Below, piece after piece: positions 1-7,321 of a stretch of DNA of 39,042 bases; positions within the stretch are counted from its first letter, which is position 1; the number at the start of each line of letters is the position of its first letter. The notes under the pieces are model-generated. The model ran no database searches, was not told the DNA's origin, and saw only the letters and a program-made list of their open reading frames with translations. Source of the stretch: Oscillospiraceae bacterium (GTDB taxonomy: Bacteria; Bacillota; Clostridia; Oscillospirales; Ruminococcaceae); contig WRHO01000015.1 of assembly GCA_009783205.1 (NCBI GenBank), positions 1-39,042 on the forward strand, in the 5' to 3' direction. The position numbers and the translations under genes were made by a program.

Positions 1-82
1 CGGCGGGTGTGGTCGCGAGTACGGGCAGTGTGAGCGCGCACAGCATTGCCGCTGTGAGCAGTAGTGATAGTAGCTTTTTCAT
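1..82 (-). CDS. Exported protein, N-terminal end only
   Basis: The gene runs off the left edge, so only the first 27 codons are visible. They start MKKLLSLLLTAAMLCALTL and continue to a likely signal peptidase I site (VLA-T). A strong AGGAGG sits at 91-96 on the minus strand, 8 bases before the ATG. The first nine codons are the same, at the DNA level, as those of the lipoprotein gene ending at 922. The mature function cannot be told. Not a lipoprotein in the visible part, because there is no lipobox Cys. Confidence 0.75.
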   Translation of the reverse strand, partial: MKKLLSLLLTAAMLCALTLPVLATTPA

Positions 83-85
83 AAT
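55..85. repeat. 31-bp direct repeat, copy 1
   Basis: These 31 bases are identical to 895-925 in the same orientation. Each copy covers the start codon and first codons (MKKLLSLLL) of a minus-strand gene for an exported protein. The identity includes synonymous positions, which suggests recent duplication or gene conversion. Confidence 0.9.
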
Positions 86-119
86 AGAATCCTCCTAAAA
101 TTGTTTTGTTTGTTATAGT

Positions 120-135
120 ATACGCGCGCGCGTAT
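120..135. repeat. Perfect 16-bp alternating CG palindrome
   Basis: ATACGCGCGCGCGTAT is its own reverse complement and alternates purine and pyrimidine, a pattern able to form Z-DNA or a cruciform. It lies about 40 bp upstream of the start of the truncated minus-strand gene. No protein-binding role can be shown. Confidence 0.7.
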
Positions 136-181
136 TGTTGCCCTTGACTCGTCCCGCTCCTGTAATACACTCGCGTAATAT

Positions 182-922
182 TCAACCGATAATATTTGTA
201 CGAATCCGCGTTTCCCAATCGGGATTATCTTTTTGCCACTCCGACCAAAACGCACTCCATTTATCTTCCCCGAAAACCGATATTACATCACGCGCAGACA
301 TTATGCCGCTTCCGGAAATCCCTTGCTTTTCAAAAGGATTATTAAGGTTATAAATAGATTGTTGCGGAATCATATTTATAATTCGCCCGGTTTTTTTGCT
401 TTTGCATAATGTAAACAAATATAATCCGTCAATTTTTATTTCGGGAACACCCTCGTCTGTTAAAATACCGTCAGGGGGGAAGGCGTTCATTTTTTTTACT
501 AAAGCGAGTTGTTCCTCGACTCGGTAATCCTTAATCCCCCCCAATATGCCTATTTTTATTTTTTCAGATATGTCGCCTTTATATGTCGTAATAACGTCAA
601 CATTATATAATGTGTTTTGTCGACAATACTGCTTGTTTGTTTCCTCCGTCGGCGGGAATCCCGTTTCAATATCTAAAACCTCAAAGGATATATCTGTAAC
701 CCTTCCTATAATTACTATATCTGCAGCTATTGTTAATTCTTCCGCACTCTTAAAAGGGTAATATGACGCATTCGACGAGAAGTAATTAACTTCCTTATAA
801 GCGTCTTTGTTAATACTTTCATCGTAGAAATCGGTAACGGTATATCTGTTCGCAGGAGTCCGATTACAAGCGCACAGAACAATAATTGTTAATATGAGCA
901 GTAGTGATAGTAGCTTTTTCAT
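182..922 (-). CDS. Putative lipoprotein of unknown function
   Basis: A 246-residue protein. It begins MKKLLSLLLILTIIVLCAC, a type II signal peptide with lipobox LCAC, so it should be anchored to the outer face of the membrane. The mature part has a stretch reading ADIVIIGRVTDISFEVLD and later YNVDVITTYKGD, resembling the beta-barrel-like pattern found in many small secreted Firmicutes proteins (VxGxV ... YxVxVxxxxKG). No catalytic motif was recognised. The reading frame is open further upstream, but the ATG at 922 gives the signal peptide, and a near-perfect sigma-A promoter lies at 978-1006. It has no clear operon partner. Function unknown. Confidence 0.8.
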   Translation of the reverse strand: MKKLLSLLLILTIIVLCACNRTPANRYTVTDFYDESINKDAYKEVNYFSSNASYYPFKSAEELTIAADIVIIGRVTDISFEVLDIETGFPPTEETNKQYCRQNTLYNVDVITTYKGDISEKIKIGILGGIKDYRVEEQLALVKKMNAFPPDGILTDEGVPEIKIDGLYLFTLCKSKKTGRIINMIPQQSIYNLNNPFEKQGISGSGIMSARDVISVFGEDKWSAFWSEWQKDNPDWETRIRTNIIG

Positions 923-925
923 AAT
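895..925. repeat. 31-bp direct repeat, copy 2
   Basis: Identical to 55-85, same orientation, and again covering the start codon and first codons of an exported-protein gene. The two copies bracket the lipoprotein gene. Confidence 0.9.
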
Positions 926-977
926 TCTTATTTTCCTCGATTTAATAGATTTCGTATTGCTTATCAACCATAATGCC

Positions 978-1006
978 ATTCTATCATAAATTGCATAAAA
1001 TGTCAA
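978..1006 (-). promoter_or_regulatory. Sigma-A promoter of the lipoprotein gene
   Basis: Read on the minus strand: TTGACA (1006-1001), a 17-base spacer, then TAGAAT (983-978). It points at the lipoprotein gene starting at 922, giving a leader of about 50 nt. It lies inside the region upstream of the divergent recombinase gene. Confidence 0.75.
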
Positions 1007-1092
1007 CATATTTAACAGGAATATTTCAATCACTCTGCCCGGTTCTAAACCCATATTTTCATCATAAACTTTATCCAACGGAGGATTATATT

Positions 1093-2589
1093 TTGAAAGT
1101 AACGGCGATATACACGAGACAATCTGCCGACCGAAAGGACAGCATAAGCATAGAGGGACAGGTTCAAGCCTGTTGCAGAAGAATCGAGGTCACCCAAAGC
1201 GAGTGTATGATTTTTACCGATAAAGGCTTTTCCGGAAAAAACACAGACCGACCCGAATTAAAACGTATGCTTTCTTTTATTCGAGAGGGTTTAATAAAAA
1301 GGGTTGTTGTTTATAGGTTAGACCGAATAAGCCGCTCAATGCTCGATTTTCTTAAAATGCAACAGGAGTTTGAAAAGAAAGATGTTGAGTTTATTTCATG
1401 CGGCGAGGATTTTGACACATCTACTCCTATGGGCAAAATGTTGTTAAAGGTATTGATGATGTTTGCCGAAATGGAGCGCGAAACGATTCAAAAGCGGGTA
1501 AAAGACAACTATTATTCGCGGGGTGAAAAAGGTATGTACTTGGGTGGATATGCCCCATTTGGTTACAATAAGGAAGATGTTTTTATAGGCGACAAAAAAA
1601 CCTGTTGCTTTGCCGAAAATAAATCCGAGTCAAAAACGGTTAAGCATTTGTATAACCAATTTGCAAAAGGCAACAAAAACGTGAGCGAACTCGTGCGCGA
1701 GCTTAATACAAATGCGTGTAAAACGCGGCGGGGCGGTTGTTGGAGCGCGACAACCGTTACGAGACTTCTGTTAAATCCCGTCTATGTAAAAGCAAATAAC
1801 GATATTTATATATTTCTCAAATCAAAAGGTGCAATTATCAATAATTCTTCTGCCGATTTTAACGGCAAAAACGGGTGTTATACATACGGGAATGCAGAAA
1901 CCCGCGGCGGAACAAAGTTCAAGTCGTTTGAAGGCGTCTTTGTCACAATCGCCCCGCACGACGGAATAATTCAACCCGATATTTGGCTCAAAACCCGAGA
2001 AAGACTCGCATCGACAAATAACAACAACAAAAGCGTAGGCGCGGGGTCTTTATCGTGGCTTCAAGGATTAGTCAAATGCGGGTGCGGATATTCAAGATAT
2101 GTAAAACATATCAAAAACGAGTACAGCGATATACGATATTTTTATTGTCACGGAAGGAAACAAAAAACCTGTAGCATATCCCCCGCAATGCTTCGCGCCG
2201 ACGTTTTGGAGGAACAAGCCGACGAGATAATTCGTTCGCGCTTAAACGAGAAATCATATCCAAATAACAGCTCGGCGGTTGAGCGGTGTATAGCCGCGCG
2301 GGATAAAGCGCGTAAACAAATAGAAAACCTCGTAAACCAAATTGCCGAATCAAATAATCGGTATCAACCGCAAGGCGGGGCGGTTGATTATATAAAACGG
2401 GCAATTGACGACCTCGACCGAAAAATTGCCGAACTCGATTATGAACTCGTGTGTCTCGAATCGGAAGAAAAACAATTGTGCAGTTTAAAAGAATGGGACG
2501 CCTTTGATATCCTTCAAAAAAAGCAAATAGCACGATTTTTGATTAAAGAGATAAAGGTCGACACAACAACGGATATTGTTATGCGTTGA
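1093..2589 (+). CDS. Large serine recombinase (site-specific integrase type)
   Basis: A 498-residue recombinase that cuts and rejoins DNA through a 5'-phosphoserine bond. The N-terminal resolvase domain (about 2-150) has the catalytic Ser11 in IYTRQSADR and the arginine cluster in YRLDRISRSM. A recombinase DNA-binding domain (about 165-260) follows, with YAPFGYN and the typical NPVYVKA end. A zinc ribbon comes next (about 325-365, CGCG ... YCHGRKQKTC), then a C-terminal coiled coil. This is the architecture of phage, ICE and sporulation-element integrases. I chose TTG at 1093 because GGAGG at 1080-1084 precedes it by 8 bases and the conserved domain begins there. The 3' end overlaps the convergent beta-helix gene by 11 bases. 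All key residues seem present. No excision factor or clear attachment site was found next to it. Confidence 0.92.
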   Translation: MKVTAIYTRQSADRKDSISIEGQVQACCRRIEVTQSECMIFTDKGFSGKNTDRPELKRMLSFIREGLIKRVVVYRLDRISRSMLDFLKMQQEFEKKDVEFISCGEDFDTSTPMGKMLLKVLMMFAEMERETIQKRVKDNYYSRGEKGMYLGGYAPFGYNKEDVFIGDKKTCCFAENKSESKTVKHLYNQFAKGNKNVSELVRELNTNACKTRRGGCWSATTVTRLLLNPVYVKANNDIYIFLKSKGAIINNSSADFNGKNGCYTYGNAETRGGTKFKSFEGVFVTIAPHDGIIQPDIWLKTRERLASTNNNNKSVGAGSLSWLQGLVKCGCGYSRYVKHIKNEYSDIRYFYCHGRKQKTCSISPAMLRADVLEEQADEIIRSRLNEKSYPNNSSAVERCIAARDKARKQIENLVNQIAESNNRYQPQGGAVDYIKRAIDDLDRKIAELDYELVCLESEEKQLCSLKEWDAFDILQKKQIARFLIKEIKVDTTTDIVMR

Positions 2590-4084
2590 AATACTCGCTT
2601 AACACATTTCCATTTGCGTCAACCAAAAGCAAAGCCCACTCCGGAACAATCTCAAAGTTAATCATTCCCCTTTTAAACCTCATTTTTTCCCAAAATAAGC
2701 TCGTTCTTTCAATGTAAACACATTCGCCGCTTTTTATAACCAAAACCGGAATTTGCCATTTTACATAGTCGCCGTTATGAATGAACAACCCTCTTGTCGA
2801 AACCGATTTATTTGATACATTGTCAATTTTAATGCGAGAAACCCCATTATCGTCAACAACAGAAATGTTTAACGCGGAGGAAAGCTCGCTCGGCGGCTCA
2901 TACAGCGGAACGCGGGGGTCGGGCTGTGGGTATTGCTCGGGTGTGATGTTGGTGAGCGTCGCGCCGGAAAATGCGTTCACCTGTTTAAGACTTCTCGTAT
3001 TTGTGGGGGGGATAACGGTGTTTTCACCGACCAATGCCGACCCCGACCATATACCGACGACAAAGACGGGGTGACTCGCGTTGGTAGGCCAAACGGTGGG
3101 GTCGCCGGCTTTCGGCCCCCAGGTTGATTCGTCGTCCAAATCAAAAGTGTTATCATAAACGACATTGTTATATCCCCAACCCGACTCGACATCATGCACC
3201 TCAATCGCCGCCCTCATACCTGTATTTTCTTCCCTATATCCCGTATTATAACGAACAATTGCGTTATTTCCCTTAAGTATAATAAACGAGCTCGCGGCGG
3301 TTTCGCCGGGGGTGTTTCTGCCGTGTATTCCGGTACCGTACATTACGTTATGTTCGATGACATTGCCGGTGGTAAACTCTTTGACATCAACCGATTCGCC
3401 GGTAACGCCCGGCCCCAATACATTATAGCCGATATAGTTATAGTCACAGGAATATCCGTAACCGGTGGTGGAGTTCGCGCTTCCTATATAAACCGCCTCG
3501 CCGTTGCCTTTACGGTACAAGCCGGTGTTCTCGACCTTATTGAAAATAATCTGACAAAAAGAACTGTCGTCGCGAATGTGAATCGCCTCTTGTCCGCACC
3601 CGAAAATATAGTTTCCGCGCACAATCGTATGCCGCGTATCGTCGAGCATTATTCCCTTTTGACCGCCCTCAATTTCGATATCCTGAATAATCCAGTAATC
3701 GCCGCCCCAAATATGAACCAACATACCGCTTTCGACATTTGTACTCATGATACGGGCGGGGTTAGCGGGGTCTTGACTCCTTAAAACAATAGGGTTTTCC
3801 GACGTTCCCGACCTGTCTCTCGCCTGAACAACGCCCGCGCGCGTTCCGCTCAAGCCGGTAACGTCGTAAACCTCGCTCGTTAAAACGATTTCATCTCCCG
3901 CTATTGCGGTAGACATAACGCTCCTGAGTTCGGTAACGGTTGCCGCCGTCCTCGTCCGCAATGGCTCGGGATAATCCCAAGCCGTAGGCTTAACAATACT
4001 CGGCGGGTTGTCCGCTCCGACCGGAATAACAACAAGCATAAGCATAATAATAGTAATAAACGCGGATAAAACTCTATTTTTCAT
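2579..4084 (-). CDS. Secreted right-handed beta-helix protein (pectate lyase-like fold)
   Basis: A 501-residue exported protein. Its signal peptide is MKNRVLSAFITIIMLMLVV..GA. The opening module (TVTELRSVMSTAIAGDEIVL, then GTSENPIVLRS) is the start seen in polysaccharide-lyase-like beta-helix proteins such as the PL6/PL1 folds. Coils follow to about residue 330, with rungs such as GDYWIIQDIEIEGGQKGI and VRGNYIFGCGQEAIHIRD. The C-terminal 100 residues look like a beta-sandwich. It probably binds or cleaves an acidic polysaccharide, but I could not identify a catalytic set. The ATG at 4084 is chosen for the signal peptide; it is preceded by AAAGGA 12 bases upstream, similar to the spacing in the shared leader seen at 16019, 29675 and 33716. 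A promoter is at 4164-4192. Confidence 0.75.
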   Translation of the reverse strand: MKNRVLSAFITIIMLMLVVIPVGADNPPSIVKPTAWDYPEPLRTRTAATVTELRSVMSTAIAGDEIVLTSEVYDVTGLSGTRAGVVQARDRSGTSENPIVLRSQDPANPARIMSTNVESGMLVHIWGGDYWIIQDIEIEGGQKGIMLDDTRHTIVRGNYIFGCGQEAIHIRDDSSFCQIIFNKVENTGLYRKGNGEAVYIGSANSTTGYGYSCDYNYIGYNVLGPGVTGESVDVKEFTTGNVIEHNVMYGTGIHGRNTPGETAASSFIILKGNNAIVRYNTGYREENTGMRAAIEVHDVESGWGYNNVVYDNTFDLDDESTWGPKAGDPTVWPTNASHPVFVVGIWSGSALVGENTVIPPTNTRSLKQVNAFSGATLTNITPEQYPQPDPRVPLYEPPSELSSALNISVVDDNGVSRIKIDNVSNKSVSTRGLFIHNGDYVKWQIPVLVIKSGECVYIERTSLFWEKMRFKRGMINFEIVPEWALLLVDANGNVLSEYFNA

Positions 4085-4163
4085 TTTTATAACAATTCCT
4101 TTCTGATTATTCGTCTCCAACTATTCGTCTATGAACACAATTTCTAACAAATTTCGCTTTTTT

Positions 4164-4192
4164 ATTTTATCAAAAATGATTATAAAAGTCAA
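4164..4192 (-). promoter_or_regulatory. Sigma-A promoter of the beta-helix gene
   Basis: On the minus strand: TTGACT (4192-4187), a 17-base spacer, then TAAAAT (4169-4164). It is about 80 bases upstream of the beta-helix ATG. Confidence 0.65.
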
Positions 4193-4228
4193 CTTTGATT
4201 TTTAATTTTTTAATTTTTTATTTTTTTT

Positions 4229-4258
4229 GTGACAATCGCGCTTTGTATTTCGTATTAT
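4229..4258 (+). promoter_or_regulatory. Possible promoter of the sigma/anti-sigma operon
   Basis: GTGACA (4229-4234), an 18-base spacer, then TATTAT (4253-4258), 37 bases before the sigma factor start. It is a weak sigma-A match. An ECF-type self-regulated promoter could overlap here, but I cannot define its consensus from one example. Confidence 0.4.
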
Positions 4259-4294
4259 TGTCAAGAAGCTTCTCAATATGGCAAAGGAGGCAGC

Positions 4295-4828
4295 ATGGAG
4301 TGTGAAACAAACCAACAATGTGATAAGCTTACAAAAAGCATAATCGCATATCGCGAAACGGTGTTTCAAGTCGCGTTGGGATATGTAAAAAATATCCACG
4401 ACGCCGACGATATAGCTCAAAATGTTTTCTTAAAATTGTGTAACCACAAAAAGGCTTTTATCAGCCCCGAGGCAGAAAAAGCATGGTTGATTCGCGTAGC
4501 GATTAACGAGGCGAAGGATTTGCTCGGGTCGGCATGGAAAAGAAATCAAAGTAGCTTTGACGAAAGCTTTGGCGTACCGTTTTCGGTTAATGACGAGGAT
4601 TTGAGCGTTTATGAATATGTAAAAAAGCTTAAGCCCAAGTATCGAACCGTGATTTATTTACACTATTTCGAGGGATATTCGACCAAGGAAATCGCGGTTA
4701 TTCTGAAAATGACACAATCTGCCGTAACCACTCAATTAAGCAGGGCGAGAAACCAACTCAAGGAAGATATTACGCAAGATAACAAGGAGGTGAACAGTAG
4801 CTTTGGAAAATTACAAAAACTTATTTAA
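4295..4828 (+). CDS. ECF-type RNA polymerase sigma factor
   Basis: A 177-residue alternative sigma factor made of the two domains typical of the extracytoplasmic-function group. Region 2 (about 10-75) contains FQVALGYVKNIHDADDIAQN and the core-binding and -10 helix. Region 4 (about 110-160) contains KYRTVIYLHYFEGYSTKEIA then SAVTTQLSRARNQLK, a helix-turn-helix for the -35 box. Region 3 is absent, as expected. The start follows AAAGGAGG by 4 bases. The next gene overlaps its end by 26 bases and encodes a membrane protein of anti-sigma layout. This points to a classic sigma/anti-sigma pair that is held off until a surface signal arrives. Confidence 0.92.
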   Translation: MECETNQQCDKLTKSIIAYRETVFQVALGYVKNIHDADDIAQNVFLKLCNHKKAFISPEAEKAWLIRVAINEAKDLLGSAWKRNQSSFDESFGVPFSVNDEDLSVYEYVKKLKPKYRTVIYLHYFEGYSTKEIAVILKMTQSAVTTQLSRARNQLKEDITQDNKEVNSSFGKLQKLI

Positions 4829-5951
4829 AGCGACCGCTCCCGGGAGTTTTGAAGAATTTCGCGATAAAGTCTTGACTAAACAAGCGGCTCAGCAGGACTC
4901 AAAGCAAAGAAAGCGTTCACCCAATATGATTTACGGATTATCGACCGCATTGGCGGCAATGGCGATTTTATTAGGTGGGGCGGGATTGTGGCTAAATTAT
5001 AACAGCAATGAGAACGAAGATATTATGGCTACCGTGACCGTTAATTCGGAAAGCTCTCACCCCGAAGCCACGGTCGTAACGGCGGAGAAAACTGCACCCG
5101 ATGTAACCGTGCCGCCGAGTACCGACGCGATACACACCGAAAATAACATTGTCAATCCCGCACCGGACGGAAATACCGAAACGAGGGCTGTTGAAATCAG
5201 CTCAACCGCATCACCCGAATCTGTACAACACGTTTCTGCCGAAACCGCGGTTGATAAAACCAAGTCCCCCGAAGAAACAAAAGCACCCGAAACGACAAAA
5301 AAGGAAACTCCTCCTACTGAAGAAATGGAAATCCTGAATATGTCAGGCAGAAATATCACCGATGAAATGCTCGCTCAAATGGTGGAAAGCGGAGAAATAC
5401 CTAAGAGCATTAAGGTATTGCGCCTTTATAACAATCAAATCAGTGATGTTTCACCTCTAAGCGAATTAAAGGATTTGACCTCGTTAAGTTTATTAGACAA
5501 TCAAATCACGGATATTTCTCCGTTAAGCGGATTGAAAAATCTGGAAGAGTTGGATTTGCATATTAATCAAATCAGCGACATCTCGGCATTGAGCGGGTTA
5601 ACAAAGTTAAAAATATTGAGCTTAAACGATAACAAAATCACCGATATTTCGCCGTTGAACGAACTGAAAAAATTAGAACAATTGGTGTTATACACTAACC
5701 CAATTGCGGATTTAGAGGCTTGCTTTACAACCCTATGCGGTTTAACAAATTTATTTAATTTGGCTCTGTCTCCTAATCAAATAATTGACAGAGAACACCT
5801 CGAAGCTCTTGAAGCGGCTCTCCCTAAATTGAAGGGATTCTATCCTGTTAAGATTTACCCCAATTTGCCTTTCTATCACGGAGAATTAAGCGAGCAGGAG
5901 GAAGCCGAGTTTTTAGAAATTTTGAAAACCTTAGGCAGAGACGGATGGTAA
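4803..5951 (+). CDS. Membrane anti-sigma-like protein with LRR ectodomain
   Basis: A 382-residue single-pass protein translated from a TTG at 4803, inside the end of the sigma gene, with AAGGAGG 12 bases upstream. Layout: a short cytoplasmic part (1-40), one membrane segment (about 42-66, MIYGLSTALAAMAILLGGAG), a long Thr/Glu/Pro linker (70-175), then an extracellular domain. That domain carries about five internalin-like leucine-rich repeats (176-340) with units such as ISDISALSGLTKLKILSL. Position and layout match an anti-sigma factor, with the cytoplasmic part binding sigma and the LRRs sensing outside. The usual zinc-binding HxxxCxxC is missing. The LRR block and its flanks (ITDEML..MVESGEIP) closely resemble the next two LRR proteins. 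The anti-sigma role is inferred from context. Confidence 0.75.
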   Translation: MENYKNLFKATAPGSFEEFRDKVLTKQAAQQDSKQRKRSPNMIYGLSTALAAMAILLGGAGLWLNYNSNENEDIMATVTVNSESSHPEATVVTAEKTAPDVTVPPSTDAIHTENNIVNPAPDGNTETRAVEISSTASPESVQHVSAETAVDKTKSPEETKAPETTKKETPPTEEMEILNMSGRNITDEMLAQMVESGEIPKSIKVLRLYNNQISDVSPLSELKDLTSLSLLDNQITDISPLSGLKNLEELDLHINQISDISALSGLTKLKILSLNDNKITDISPLNELKKLEQLVLYTNPIADLEACFTTLCGLTNLFNLALSPNQIIDREHLEALEAALPKLKGFYPVKIYPNLPFYHGELSEQEEAEFLEILKTLGRDGW

Positions 5952-6009
5952 ATTATCCCGGCACTAATCCCAAACAGTACGATTATCAAAATACTATTAT
6001 TAATTATTA

Positions 6010-6034
6010 AAAAGGAGACTAACTATTATGAAAA
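6010..6034 (+). promoter_or_regulatory. Shared ribosome-binding leader, copy 1
   Basis: These 25 bases, from the AAAGGAG through the ATG to the fourth A after it, are identical to 25020-25044 before the giant protease gene. The preceding ten bases are also alike. Both genes encode exported proteins with dockerin-like modules. Confidence 0.8.
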
Positions 6035-6987
6035 CTACTATAAAAAGAATGATTGCCGTTATCTGCACAATGGCAATTACGCTCAGCGTGGCGACCGTCA
6101 CCGTTTACGGCGAAAGAAAACCGACACCGGAGCCTTCCGGGTTGACCATTCACAATGTTGTTGATGTTCTTGTGCATTTAGTAGGGCTTAACAGCTCTGT
6201 ATCAAGCTCTTCAAAAGAAGAAAACAAATTCGGCGGCCTTGATTATAATTTAGACGGTGTGGTTAATATTTTCGACGCGATATACGTGTTAGAATGTCTT
6301 GTCAAGTTAGAGTGGCATTATGTGACATATTACGATGACGGCTATATCAGAGTTGACCTACAAGAAAGAGAAATAACCGATGAAATACTCGTTCAAATGG
6401 TCGAAAACGGAACAATCCCCAAGAACACAACATATTTGGATTTATACAAAAATCAAATAAGTGATATTTCTCCGTTAAGTCAATTAACAGAATTGGATGG
6501 TGTTAACTTAGACAGAAATCGAATCAGCGATATTTCTCCATTAAGCGGCTTAAAAAAGTTAGAAAATGTAACCTTTGAATTTAATGAAGTCAGCGATATA
6601 TCGGCATTGAGCGGGCTCAGCAAATTAAAGGTTGTCGGCTTGACTAATAATAATATCACCGATATTTCGGCGTTAAGCGGAATGAAGGATTTGATGTGGT
6701 TATTCTTATGCGCCAACCCGCTCGAGGATTTAGCGGCTACCTATGAAATATTGAGCGGCTTGAAAAACTTAGGGATTTTACAGATTTCACCCAACCATGT
6801 AATCGGTAAAACAGAATTAGAAACGCTCGAAGCGAGTTTGCCAAAGTTATGGGGCGATGACAGCGTACAAAACGGAAGGGTTACTATAACAATCTATGCA
6901 GATGAAAGCGAAGAAAATAAAGCGGACTATAAAGCTAATTATAAGAAACTGTTAACCGAAATGGGACGTTGGATTTGGAACTACTGA
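6028..6987 (+). CDS. Secreted LRR protein with dockerin-like module
   Basis: A 319-residue exported protein. A signal peptide (1-29, ending VTVYG) is followed by a dockerin-like pair. The first half is degenerate (GLTIHNVVDVLVHLVGL, 38-54). The second has an intact calcium-loop pattern, DYNLDGVVNIFDAIYVLECL (71-94). A linker follows, then LRRs from 111 to about 250 with units like NRISDISPLSGLKKL. The dockerin comes before the LRRs here, the reverse of the gene at 8951. It is likely attached to the cell surface or a scaffold through a cohesin partner not seen in this window. It lies 76 bases after the anti-sigma gene and may share its transcript. A strong terminator follows at 7026. Confidence 0.82.
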   Translation: MKTTIKRMIAVICTMAITLSVATVTVYGERKPTPEPSGLTIHNVVDVLVHLVGLNSSVSSSSKEENKFGGLDYNLDGVVNIFDAIYVLECLVKLEWHYVTYYDDGYIRVDLQEREITDEILVQMVENGTIPKNTTYLDLYKNQISDISPLSQLTELDGVNLDRNRISDISPLSGLKKLENVTFEFNEVSDISALSGLSKLKVVGLTNNNITDISALSGMKDLMWLFLCANPLEDLAATYEILSGLKNLGILQISPNHVIGKTELETLEASLPKLWGDDSVQNGRVTITIYADESEENKADYKANYKKLLTEMGRWIWNY

Positions 6988-7025
6988 TTCTTAATATAAA
7001 AAACTTCGAAGTCCTCTTATACCCT

Positions 7026-7074
7026 AAAAAAGCCTTGTCTCAATGCGTTAATCCGCATTGAGACAAGGCTTTTT
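7026..7074 (+). terminator. Rho-independent terminator after the LRR gene
   Basis: A near-perfect stem of about 20 bp: AAAAAGCCTTGTCTCAATGC pairs with its complement across a 6-7 base loop, ending in CTTTTT. It closes the sigma/anti-sigma/LRR transcript. The A-tract on the 5' side means it could also work on the opposite strand. Confidence 0.9.
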
Positions 7075-7078
7075 AATA

Positions 7079-7135
7079 GGCGAACCAACTATATTTGACG
7101 CTATTTACATTTTGGAAAAATTAGTGGGTATGTAA
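7079..7135 (+). pseudogene. Fragment of a dockerin-like C-terminus
   Basis: In frame this reads GEPTIFDAIYILEKLVGM and then a stop. It is the last repeat of a dockerin-like module, nearly the same as the ends of the genes at 8951 (EPTIFDAVDILEALVGL) and 25038 (GEPTIFCAIEILLYIVGL). It has no start codon or upstream coding sequence and begins right after the terminator. It is probably the leftover 3' end of a lost gene. Confidence 0.75.
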
Positions 7136-7154
7136 TGATAATAACGCAAAACTA

Positions 7155-7190
7155 TGCTATATGGTTAACTCACCTTGCTATATGGTTAAG
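7155..7190 (+). promoter_or_regulatory. Direct repeats resembling a LytTR-type operator
   Basis: TGCTATATGGTTAA occurs twice (7155-7168 and 7176-7189), 21 bases apart, which is two helical turns. The inner 9-mers ATGGTTAAC and ATGGTTAAG are separated by 12 bases. That matches the spacing and rough consensus of LytTR-family sites such as those of AgrA and VirR. The binding protein is inferred; no LytTR gene is in the window. Confidence 0.5.
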
Positions 7191-7220
7191 TTTATCGAAA
7201 AACGCCTGTTATTTATATCT

Positions 7221-7239
7221 TATATATATATATATATAT
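7221..7239. repeat. TA dinucleotide tract
   Basis: About nine uninterrupted TA units. It is easily melted and prone to slippage, and it lies between the direct repeats and the promoter. Confidence 0.85.
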
Positions 7240-7262
7240 TCACAAAAATCTTTATAGAAAAT

Positions 7263-7307
7263 TTTGTCAATTTGTATATTGACAAATAAAAATTCATGTG
7301 ATATCAT
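7263..7307 (+). promoter_or_regulatory. Sigma-A promoter with overlapping operator palindrome
   Basis: TTGACA (7279-7284), a 17-base spacer and TATCAT (7302-7307) form the promoter. A 9-bp inverted repeat, TTTGTCAAT (7263-7271) and ATTGACAAA (7278-7286), covers the -35 box, so a dimeric repressor could block it. Transcription would begin near 7314, giving a leader of about 180 nt before the gene at 7497. Confidence 0.6.
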
Positions 7308-7321
7308 TAAAAGCAGTTCAC

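Noticed and set aside
3194-3784. 196-codon plus-strand frame inside the beta-helix gene
   Set aside because: It is a shadow of a gene with clear family features on the other strand; no ribosome site or domain.
4803-5951. Zinc-binding anti-sigma (ZAS) domain
   Set aside because: The cytoplasmic part is only about 40 residues and lacks HxxxCxxC; the anti-sigma role rests on gene order and topology only.
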